Assembly (NCBI GenBank): GCA_964539395.1
Contig: CAZIIU010000007.1
Span: 22,121 to 86,120, forward strand
Source: M55B112 sp964539395
GTDB lineage: Bacteria; Bacteroidota; Bacteroidia; Bacteroidales; GCA-2748055
Direction: 5' to 3'
DNA: 64,000 nt
The position numbers and the translations under genes were made by a program. Below the pieces are notes generated by a model, which worked only from the letters and a program-made list of their open reading frames with translations, ran no database searches and had not been told where the DNA came from. Of the stretch, positions 25,838-33,963 are shown one piece after another (the stretch's first letter is position 1; the number at the start of each line of letters is the position of its first letter).

Positions 25838-26667
25838 CTTCCGGAATAAAACAAAACCGATATATAATCGACTACTTCCAGGGAAGGGGTAACTTCACCT
25901 GAGTGTCCTCTCGCCAGCAATAAAGAGTTGTAATCTTCATTAACCAATTCTGCATAAGCCATTAAGGTCATCACCGGACCATAACCGCAAATCGAGATCC
26001 TGTTCTTTTTTACCGTTTTCTCCAGTCCTTCAATATCTTTGATGAAAATCTTCTCCAACACCATTTGATCCTGTTCGTACCCCTGTTCCGGGGTTAAAAA
26101 ATGAGAGAAATCACTCGAAGCCAGTAATATAATGTTACGTCCGGTTTCGGATACTGCCTGGTAAAGACCTGCAGCCAGTTTTCTTGCTGTATTTCCCGTC
26201 TGGTCCTTCACACATAGTGGAAGTATCTTAACATCATGATTCCGGAAATAATATTGAATAAACGGAATGATTACTTCGGCTGAGTGTTCGTTCCCCTGAG
26301 CCAGGGGATTTTCAGGGTAGGGGAGATGCCCGGATAAATTCATGTCCTGCATTATATCACCTGCGGCATTTCTCCATATTTCATGCGGATCACGTGCAAT
26401 ACCCGGACCATTTGCGGAATGGTTGGGATTTATAATTACAAACGTGTCAGGTACTATCTTCTCATTCTTTAGGCATTGAAAAAAGGGTACAGTCTGGTAG
26501 CCGCTGAAAACATGTCCCGCATGAGGAAGAACCGCTCCAATTATTCTACCCTGGAGGTTGGATCGTACAGGGTATCTCTCTTGTTGATCGATCTCTTCAA
26601 TCAGATGATATATAGACTTTTTCGTATTTGGGTAAAACCTTCCCTCAAAAGCAGCATTTCGGATCAT
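25834..26667 (-). CDS. amrB: AmmeMemoRadiSam system protein B (Memo-like)
   Basis: Memo family protein, related in fold to class III non-haem iron dioxygenases. Conserved elements are RNAAFEGRFYP at the start, GAVLPHAGHVFSGYQT with metal-type histidines, INPNHSANG, GNEHSAEVIIPFIQYYF, LASSDFSHF, and CGYGPVMTLMAYA. I place the start at 26667 because its ATG overlaps the stop of the upstream radical SAM gene as ATGA; an upstream in-frame ATG would lie well inside that gene. Its stop in turn overlaps the next gene by 4 bases. Always found with A and the radical SAM enzyme in this arrangement; the reaction is unknown. Confidence 0.92.
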   Translation of the reverse strand: MIRNAAFEGRFYPNTKKSIYHLIEEIDQQERYPVRSNLQGRIIGAVLPHAGHVFSGYQTVPFFQCLKNEKIVPDTFVIINPNHSANGPGIARDPHEIWRNAAGDIMQDMNLSGHLPYPENPLAQGNEHSAEVIIPFIQYYFRNHDVKILPLCVKDQTGNTARKLAAGLYQAVSETGRNIILLASSDFSHFLTPEQGYEQDQMVLEKIFIKDIEGLEKTVKKNRISICGYGPVMTLMAYAELVNEDYNSLLLARGHSGEVTPSLEVVDYISVLFYSGS

Positions 26668-27674
26668 AATCGTTCGAATTTTCCTGTTATAATGGTCCCA
26701 CATTTTTCGCAGGTATTGTTTTTTATGCCAACAACTTCTGCCCTATATTTATCTCTACGGACTAGTAAATGGTCGCATGAGGGGCACCTTGTATTGGAAT
26801 CTATATCCGGCCCCGTATTTCCAAGGTATACATATTTTAAACAGTCTTCTGCTATATGTCTCATATCTTGCAATTTAGACACCGGAGTAGGAGGGAGTTT
26901 CATTTTATAACCGGGAAAATACCTTGAAAGATGCAACACCTGGTCCATGCCAAGATGGCCGCGGATATAAGCAATCATTCTTTTAAATTCCTCAATATTA
27001 TCGTTGATTCCCGGAATAACAAGGTGCGTTATTTCAAGGTGCCTTCCGCTTTTTTTAATCAGCTCCAAAGCTTTCAGTACCGGTTGAAGTGTTGCACCGC
27101 TTATTTTACGGTACGTATTGTTGTTGAAGAACTTCAGATCAACATTGAATGCCGATATCAATGGGATTATCTCCTTTAGCGGATTGGGCATTATATACCC
27201 GTTTGTAACGATTGCACATTCTGTTCCGGACTTTTCCAGTGTTTTGGCTGTATCAAACATAAACTCATAATAGACTGTAGGTTCATTATAGGTAAATGCA
27301 AATAACCGGGCCGAATTATTTCTGATGCTCTGTTGAATGTCCTGTATTGTAGTCTTTTGGATCAGAGCTGGTGAAATATCAATGCACTGCGATATATTTT
27401 CGTTCTGACAGTTTGTGCAGTGCATGTTACAGCCAACTGATCCGATGGAGAGAATCTTTTCACCGGGATAAAAATGATACAGCGGCTTTTTTTCAACCGG
27501 ATCTAAGGCTATTGCAGATAACCGACCGTAATTGTCACTTATTAGCTTTCCCATTTGAAAACTCCTTACTTTGCACTTACCGGTGGCCTCTTTATCAATC
27601 AGACACAGGTGCGGACAAAGCAGACATCTGACGCTTGTTTCGGATAATCTGTTATAGTATCGGGCCTCGTACAT
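26664..27674 (-). CDS. amrS: AmmeMemoRadiSam system radical SAM enzyme
   Basis: Radical SAM protein related to pyruvate formate-lyase activases. The 4Fe-4S/SAM motif is C82-x3-C86-x2-C89 in GCNMHCTNCQ. An N-terminal cysteine cluster (C17, C20, C24, C34 in CLLCPHLC...GKC) and a C-terminal pair of CxxC motifs (CPSC and CEKC), both visible here, suggest extra metal sites; whether they are clusters or zinc fingers cannot be told. First gene of the operon, overlapping the Memo-like gene by 4 bases. At 336 aa it is of normal size. The full three-gene set in one translationally coupled unit argues that the products act together on one substrate. Confidence 0.93.
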   Translation of the reverse strand: MYEARYYNRLSETSVRCLLCPHLCLIDKEATGKCKVRSFQMGKLISDNYGRLSAIALDPVEKKPLYHFYPGEKILSIGSVGCNMHCTNCQNENISQCIDISPALIQKTTIQDIQQSIRNNSARLFAFTYNEPTVYYEFMFDTAKTLEKSGTECAIVTNGYIMPNPLKEIIPLISAFNVDLKFFNNNTYRKISGATLQPVLKALELIKKSGRHLEITHLVIPGINDNIEEFKRMIAYIRGHLGMDQVLHLSRYFPGYKMKLPPTPVSKLQDMRHIAEDCLKYVYLGNTGPDIDSNTRCPSCDHLLVRRDKYRAEVVGIKNNTCEKCGTIITGKFERL

Positions 27675-27915
27675 ACAACGAAAGTTACGATTTTTAACGA
27701 TTTCGTCATAAACTTTCTTACGATTCAGATGTTAAACGGTAGAATAGTTTGTGATACCAGCTGATCATTATCAAATTGAGAATTATTAACTTGTGAACCG
27801 TTCATTGAGCAGCAGGTTACATGAATCGCTGGCAAAAAAAGGATATGAACCGAAATCGCCTTGATGATGAGTTGGTGAAAGCAATAAATGGTTCGTTAGC
27901 AAATAAATTTTACCA

Positions 27916-28548
27916 ATGAATACAACAGTGCTGATAATATCAGCTATATTTCTTGTCGGAACTGCTGATAGTTTCAATGAAGAAGGACCTGAAAAACTGA
28001 AAAAAATGAATATGCCGAAAACTGAAGTCGCAACACTGGCTGGAGGGTGTTTCTGGTGTACAGAAGCTATATTTGACAGGGTTAAAGGGGTGCAATCCGT
28101 CGTATCCGGTTACTCGGGTGGTCATGCAGTGAATCCCGCCTACAGGGAGGTAACCAGTGGCAGGACAGGACATGCAGAAGCTATCCAGGTAACCTATGAC
28201 CCATCAGAAATTTCATACATTGAACTATTGGAGATTTTTTTCAAAACCCATGATCCCACAACCCTGAACAGACAGGGTGCTGATATTGGAACCCAGTACA
28301 GGTCTGCCATATTTTATCATTCTGAGGAACAGAAAAGAATTGCGGAGGAGATCATAACTGCACTTAACAGGGAAGGTATCTGGAAAAATCCAATAGTAAC
28401 AGAAGTAACTTCTTTCAGTAACTTCTATCCAGCTGAAAAATATCACCAGAGCTACTATGATAATAATCCCGGACAGGGATATTGCAGGGTTGTAATACAG
28501 CCGAAACTGGAAATGTTCAAGCGGGTATTTGAAGACAAATTGAAATAA
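27916..28548 (+). CDS. msrA: Peptide-methionine (S)-S-oxide reductase
   Basis: Repairs methionine-S-sulfoxide in proteins. The active-site GGCFWC (C45) is present with YSGG, GHAEAIQV and the downstream DIGTQYRSAIFY and FYPAEKYHQSYY segments. At 210 aa it is slightly longer than cytosolic MsrA because of an N-terminal hydrophobic leader (MNTTVLIISAIFLVGTADSF), which suggests export to the periplasm. No MsrB domain is fused. It converges with the sensor kinase gene, with only 4 bases between stops. Confidence 0.94.
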   Translation: MNTTVLIISAIFLVGTADSFNEEGPEKLKKMNMPKTEVATLAGGCFWCTEAIFDRVKGVQSVVSGYSGGHAVNPAYREVTSGRTGHAEAIQVTYDPSEISYIELLEIFFKTHDPTTLNRQGADIGTQYRSAIFYHSEEQKRIAEEIITALNREGIWKNPIVTEVTSFSNFYPAEKYHQSYYDNNPGQGYCRVVIQPKLEMFKRVFEDKLK

Positions 28549-28552
28549 ATGA

Positions 28553-30596
28553 CTATTCCTTTGGGAAGCAGATGGAAAATTCTGAACCTTTACCTTCCGT
28601 TGTTTTAACAGAAATAGTCCCGCCATTCTTCTCGGTGTAATCCTTTGCAATCAGGAGTCCGAGTCCGGAGCCCTTTTCTCTGAGCGTTCCAACTGTGGTA
28701 GTGATATTTACCGTTGAAAACAGATTGTCGAGCATATCCGCCCGAATTCCTGTACCATGATCAATTACCGAGATGCAATAAGATTCTTCTTTTATATAAC
28801 TTGTGATAATTACATCATTTCCTGAATAGCTGAATTTTATTGCATTCATTATAAGGTTTCTTAGTACTGCCTTTATCATTTCGACATCGATACTGAGCGT
28901 AAATCTATCCCTGAATTCCGTGCGTACATTGATCCTCTTCTGCTCAATTGAACATGACAGATCAACGATACAATCCTCAACAAGTTTTTTTTACTGATGT
29001 TTCTGTTTTCCTGATCTTGACCATGTCCATTTGCGATCTGGCCCAAAGCAACATATTATCAAGCAGTGAGAGAGCTCGCCTGGTGCCAAGTCTGATCTGC
29101 TCAATATACTCCATTTTGGTATCATAATCCAAATCATCAAATTTATCATTTAACAGGTCCGTAAAACCACTGATAGCTGAAACAGGGTTTCTAAGATCAT
29201 GAGCAATAATTGAAAACAGCCTGTTTTTTTCATAGTTCATCCGCTTTAACTCCTTTTCAGAATTAATCAGCTTTTTATTGTAGCTGTTTAACAATTGGTT
29301 TTTCTCTTCAAGCAGCTTTTTCTGGTTTTTACTCCGGTTGTAACCTGATATAAGAATAATTACAACAATGAATGAGACAAGAATCAACAAAATGAAGATA
29401 TAATTGAGTTTTTGTTGCATTTGCTGCTCGGTTTTCAGCTGGAGCAACTCTTTCTCCCTGATTCTTTGCCTGTAGCTGAATAGCAGTTCTTCGATGCGCT
29501 GCTCCGATTTCTCTTCTCTGATTTTGTTGTTTAATGAATCCCGCTTGAGGTAATACATGTATGCGTTTTCGAAATCCTGTAAATCGGCAAACAGGTCAGC
29601 ACACTCCTTATAAGCCGCAATCTCATAGGTGGCTATTTTTTTCTTCCTGGCCATTTCCATTGCAAACTCAAGGTAGTTTAAGCTCGAATCAAATTCATTT
29701 CGTAACCTTAAGAAATATCCCATATTTATCATACCGGAGATCAATCCGAAATCGTCTCCTGCTTTCATTGAAAGGTCCAGTGCCCGGCGACTGTATAGCA
29801 TGGCTGAATCTGGTTTGAGGGCTTTATCGTATCCTATTGCAATATTGCCACAGACAAGAGCAAGTTTACGCTGATCGTCTAACTTCCTGAAACCATTAGC
29901 AGCCTTGTAAAAATACTTGAGTGACTGTTCTACCTCATTTTGATCAAGTAACAGGATACCAAGGTTGTTATAAATCTTATACTTTTTGTTGTTGAATTTC
30001 AGATCGTTATAGATTTTTAAGGATGTTTCAAAATACTCCTTTGCCTTTTGGGGATAGCGGGAGTGATAGCTGATCTTCCCAAGTTCATTATAAACCTCGG
30101 CAATTCCTTCTTTATAGTTGCTTTGTTCGAAATAGCCGAGTGCCATCATATGCTGCTCAGTGGCACTGGCATAATCACCTAACCTGAAATAATTTTTGCC
30201 TAAATTCAGAGCCAGCCATCCCATCTCCTGGTATTCACCAAGTTCACTGAATAGCAGAAGTGCTTCACGGGCATGGTCCATAGCTTTCTCGATATCGAGG
30301 TTATGGTGTGCTTCAAACCCATAGAATTTCCTGATAAAAGCATCAATCAGTTTATCGTACTGTTGCTCCTGGTACTTTTCTAGCAAACTCCTGTAATATA
30401 GTACTGAATCAACGTCCTGCGGATAATGGTATAAGGCGATCTTCAGATTGATATAAGCCTTTTCGGATTCAGTGGCCGTTTGTCTGACAAACAGCAATGA
30501 ATCTTTGACACTGGGGGACCTGGTTTGCGAAAATGAAATAACAGGCAGCAGGGCTAACAGCAGTATGGTAATACCTATTTTAGGAATTCGATCCAT
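28553..30596 (-). pseudogene. TPR sensor histidine kinase split by a single-base frameshift
   Basis: Two minus-strand frames together encode one kinase of about 680 aa. The first (from 30596) has a signal peptide, about eight TPR-like helical repeats in the periplasm, one membrane segment (YIFILLILVSFIVVIILISG), a coiled coil and the H-box FSIIAHDLRNPVSAISGF. It stops at 28977 after an A8 tract (T8 on the plus strand, 28985-28992). Removing one A lets reading continue without a break into LVEDCIVDLSCSIEQKR and the HATPase domain (NLIMNAIKFSYSGN, DHGTGIRADML, GSGLGLLIAKDY). As written, the product would dimerise but not bind ATP. A sequencing error, phase variation or a real lesion are all possible. 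No response-regulator domain is attached. Confidence 0.8.
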
Positions 30597-30738
30597 AATG
30601 ACCAGGCTTCTGTCTTCTAAGGTACTATTTTTTCAATATACATCCGAAATAACCGATGTACATTTTTTTCCTGTATTGAGAATAATATCCGGATACTACG
30701 CTGTTACATAAGTCTGTATGAAAGAGGATGTAAGTTTT

Positions 30739-31986
30739 TTACTTAATTGAATATCCCATTATCGCGTTACCCCGACGCACATAGAGCACACCCTGGTGAA
30801 TCGTTGGGTGGGAAAAATGTTCACGTGTTCCTTTATCGATCCTGAAAGAGCCAACAGATTCCAATTGTCCCTGATCGTATGCAACAAGATGGATGCTTCC
30901 TTTGTGGCTGTAGTAATATATCATACTGTCGGCTGCTATGACCACACCTCTTCCGATTGCCAAAGAGTCTGCAATAATACCGGATTCGGCATGGATGGAA
31001 AGTAGGTGAGGCCGGACAGTTCCACTTCCATAAAGATAGGAACCGATCTTTACAATACCACCCATATAACTGTCGAAGTCCTTGTTTCGCCAAATCTCTT
31101 CAATTTGTGTTCCATCATCCGACAAAGACAATTTCACCCCGCAGTTACCATCACCTGCTGCATAATAGATCGCTCCATCTTCATATATAACCGTATTGGA
31201 ATGGGTGTCGCCAGTGCCTGGTTTTCTTTCTGCAGGGGAGTAGTTATCCTGTTCATGCGACCAGAGTAATTCTCCGCTCTCAGTATCAAAAGCTAAAAGG
31301 TGATATGCAGAGAAAGTTAGAAAAACTGATCGGCCTGAGGGTGTAACGATAACCCGCGGAGGGTGGTAGGCAGAAGGCTCACTTAATCCTTTAGAAGACC
31401 AAACCAAATCGCCTGTATATCTGTTTAATGCAACAATATTATGTTGTTCTCCTCCAGCAGTCCAGAATAACTTATCCTCATAGATATATGGTGACTCTGA
31501 ATGGCCAAAGTAAGGAAGGATACCCTGAAAATCGTTTCTTAAATCCCTTGACCAAACGAGGATATTTTTTCTATAATCGATACAGAACAGATCTCCAAAT
31601 CCGGTGCTGACATAAAGTAGATTACCAACAATGGTAGGTGTTGATCTTGATCCCGGATAGTTTTTAATCCACTCTTTACCAAGCTCATAGGACCATATCT
31701 TATTTCCTTCAAGATCATAGCAATAAAGCAGGGCGATACTATCCGGGGCACCTGTGCAGAACAACAGGTTATCAGCGATAACCGGTGATCCATAGCCATT
31801 GCCGATGCTGTCGATATAAAATGTCATTTCAGGACCATCTTCCGGCCATGATCTCAACAAGTCTGTTTCATTGAAAATTCCGGTACGATCGGGTCCGCGA
31901 AATTCAAAGATCTCATTGTTAGGTTTATTGCAGGAAAAGAGCAGAATTGAGGCAGTTGTAATTATGAAGTAAATAATTAGTTTCAT
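30739..31986 (-). CDS. PQQ-like beta-propeller lipoprotein
   Basis: An exported repeat protein of about 415 aa with lipobox FSC (near residue 20 of the preferred start at 31986; an ATG 20 codons upstream gives no proper signal peptide). Propeller blades repeat the PQQ/BamB pattern: GNLLYVSTGFGDLFCIDYRK, EDKLFWTAGGEQHNIVALNRYTGDLVW, SAYHLLAFDTESGELLWSHE and others. The N-terminal FRGPDRTGIF motif is that of the subgroup of PQQ-binding-like proteins of Bacteroidota and Planctomycetota that often sit near carbohydrate or alcohol dehydrogenase genes; no such gene is here. Cofactor binding cannot be assumed. It reads in the same direction as the kinase downstream, with a 142-base gap. Confidence 0.82.
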   Translation of the reverse strand: MKLIIYFIITTASILLFSCNKPNNEIFEFRGPDRTGIFNETDLLRSWPEDGPEMTFYIDSIGNGYGSPVIADNLLFCTGAPDSIALLYCYDLEGNKIWSYELGKEWIKNYPGSRSTPTIVGNLLYVSTGFGDLFCIDYRKNILVWSRDLRNDFQGILPYFGHSESPYIYEDKLFWTAGGEQHNIVALNRYTGDLVWSSKGLSEPSAYHPPRVIVTPSGRSVFLTFSAYHLLAFDTESGELLWSHEQDNYSPAERKPGTGDTHSNTVIYEDGAIYYAAGDGNCGVKLSLSDDGTQIEEIWRNKDFDSYMGGIVKIGSYLYGSGTVRPHLLSIHAESGIIADSLAIGRGVVIAADSMIYYYSHKGSIHLVAYDQGQLESVGSFRIDKGTREHFSHPTIHQGVLYVRRGNAIMGYSIK

Positions 31987-32128
31987 GGAGCTAAAGCTTG
32001 TTGGATGGTTGTAAAAATTATTTGTATGACTGAAAATACTGCTCAAAAATAATTATTTATGTTTTTCTCCAACTACCTTGAAATAATTTATAAGCAGATC
32101 CTTAAACGGGTTTTCTCATATTTATATG

Positions 32129-32325
32129 CAGTTTGCCTGTATTTATTGTATGAAGGCTATTTTTATCTGTTACCAGACAAGTTGAATGAAGAGCATTTTT
32201 ATCTGATGGCAGTTTGTATTTGTGAAAGAAAAGCACTCTTATCTGTTACCAGCTCGTATTTATTGAATGAAAAGCAATTGTATCTGATGCCAGCTCGTAT
32301 TTATAGAATGAAGGGCAATTCATTC
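32129..32325. repeat. Degenerate tandem repeat of about 41 bp (five units)
   Basis: Units start with CAGCTCGTATTTAT or CAGTTTGTATTT and continue with GAATGAAAAGCA and TATCTGATGC; unit lengths run 45, 36, 40, 41 and 35 bases. The region is open in one frame (a 92-codon frame from 32059), but that protein would be a by-product of the repeat and has no recognisable domain. Confidence 0.75.
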
Positions 32326-32396
32326 AAAAAGTCTTAATACAAAAAAAAGAATAAGTCCCATAATTAATATTATGTTAAATAGAAGTAGCATAATAA

Positions 32397-32427
32397 AGGG
32401 GGAAAAACAGATTGCTTTCTTCCCCCT
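32397..32427 (-). terminator. Intrinsic terminator after the TPR gene
   Basis: AGGGGGAA (32397-32404) and TTCCCCCT (32420-32427) pair perfectly. On the minus strand the hairpin is followed by a T-rich stretch, ending the transcript of the gene that stops at 32444. Confidence 0.75.
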
Positions 32428-32443
32428 CTTCTGTTATTATTTG

Positions 32444-33805
32444 CTATAACTCCTGCAGTCGTTTCTCTGTACGTATATAATTTTCATTCTCGCTTCCATA
32501 CAACTTGTAATAGACTCTTTTAAGTATATCCAAAGCCTCCCGCCTAACCATTCGATCATCTGCTGCAAGTTGATATGCTTTTTCAAGTTTTTCTGCTGCG
32601 GTTTCATAATACTTTCTGCCTTTTTCACTCATTTGCTCCCGTAAATCCGGATCCGACTCGTAGCTCTCCTGCTCGTAGTAATTCGCACCAACTGCATAAT
32701 TCACATAGCCGCTCTGATACCACACATTCGGGTTTGTCGGGTCATACATTAAAGATGTATCATAGAGTGCAAGTGACTCCTTGATCAATTCCTCTTCTAC
32801 ATCCGGAACATTTGTAATGAGCAAACCCTTCCAGTAGTATGCAGCCGGACACTCCGGCCTCTTCTCAAGGCGCTCTTCAATAAAATCAAGTCCCTTTTCA
32901 TTTTCTTTCATCAGATAATATGCCTGAGCAGTGACAGTAACCAGCAAGGTGCTGTCGGGATACTGTTCGAGACCTTTCTTCAGATTCTTAATGGCACCGA
33001 GCGTATCACCTATGGCATAATAATCCCTGGTCATTTGTAAATAATTGGAAGAACCACCATAACCAAGATCAGATAGTTGATCATAATATTTGATCGCTTT
33101 CCTGTACATTTCTTCAGCTTTCTGTTCTTTGTCATCACGCATGTAGTTTGCACCAATCTCGCGGGCCACGATGCCACTATAATTAATCATCAATGTATCA
33201 ACAACGTCTTCAAATATAGGGAATTCATTAACCTCCAGAACCGACTCAAAAGCCTCAAGTGCAGCCAGGTAATTCTCATGAAAATACTGGTTCTGCCCCT
33301 CGCGCTGAAACTGAAGCTTCAATTCTTTCAGGTTATCCTCAATCCGCTCCTGGGTCTTCATTTTCTTATCCTCTTCCGTCAGCTGAACAGCTTTTTGATA
33401 ACTTCTAAGTGCCTCTGAAAGTGGGTTCTCATGGATAGGATCCACCCTGGTCCATCCCCTCAATCTGCCATTCTCAAAGAAATACCTGATATTTTCATAC
33501 TCAAAGATTTCCAGATCCTCTTTTTTTTCGATCGAATCCGGCTTGTTGTAAAACAGTTGTACGGTGGTTTGGTCCATTCCCAGCTGAATCTGCTCCAGTC
33601 CCAGATTATCAATATCCTGAAACAACTCGCCACGCTTTATCCAGGTTTTTTCTTTCAATCCCTTCTTCTCATGGGCAATCTGCTCATCACTTTTTTCAGC
33701 TTTCTTTTTCAGTGTGCTGTAATTCAGGAGTATAGGCGGTGTTTGTGCCAGTATTCCTCCAAATAAAAATACAGTAACAACAGTAGTTAACATCAAACGT
33801 TTCAT
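32444..33805 (-). CDS. Secreted TPR-repeat protein
   Basis: Exported protein of about 453 aa; the preferred start MKRLMLTTVVTVFLFGGILAQ (33805) gives a good signal peptide, four codons inside the longest frame. After a linker with a small charged domain (about 60-125, including IQLGMDQTTVQLFYNKP and RYFFENGRLRGWTR, reminiscent of an SmpA/OmlA-like fold), TPR-type helical pairs fill the rest (YLAALEAFESVLEV, EQKAEEMYRKAIKYYDQL, GAIKNLKKGLEQYPDS, GKKYYETAAEKLEKAYQLA-type). Probably a periplasmic protein-protein scaffold. It follows gyrA on the same strand with a 158-base gap; no functional link is implied. Confidence 0.8.
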   Translation of the reverse strand: MKRLMLTTVVTVFLFGGILAQTPPILLNYSTLKKKAEKSDEQIAHEKKGLKEKTWIKRGELFQDIDNLGLEQIQLGMDQTTVQLFYNKPDSIEKKEDLEIFEYENIRYFFENGRLRGWTRVDPIHENPLSEALRSYQKAVQLTEEDKKMKTQERIEDNLKELKLQFQREGQNQYFHENYLAALEAFESVLEVNEFPIFEDVVDTLMINYSGIVAREIGANYMRDDKEQKAEEMYRKAIKYYDQLSDLGYGGSSNYLQMTRDYYAIGDTLGAIKNLKKGLEQYPDSTLLVTVTAQAYYLMKENEKGLDFIEERLEKRPECPAAYYWKGLLITNVPDVEEELIKESLALYDTSLMYDPTNPNVWYQSGYVNYAVGANYYEQESYESDPDLREQMSEKGRKYYETAAEKLEKAYQLAADDRMVRREALDILKRVYYKLYGSENENYIRTEKRLQEL

Positions 33806-33963
33806 ATGTATCGTCATTAATTGTGGTTTTATTTTCTCAAAAATAAGAACTTATCGATGAATCATCAAATAGGATGCCATACTTTTATTCAATTCTGATG
33901 AAGAAACATTCGCTTTCAACTCAGGAAATGAGATGGTATTGATCCCGGATGAACTCTGTATTT

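Noticed and set aside
32059..32337. 92-codon plus-strand frame with many Tyr and Leu
   Set aside because: By-product of the degenerate 41-bp repeat; no domain or convincing ribosome-binding site.
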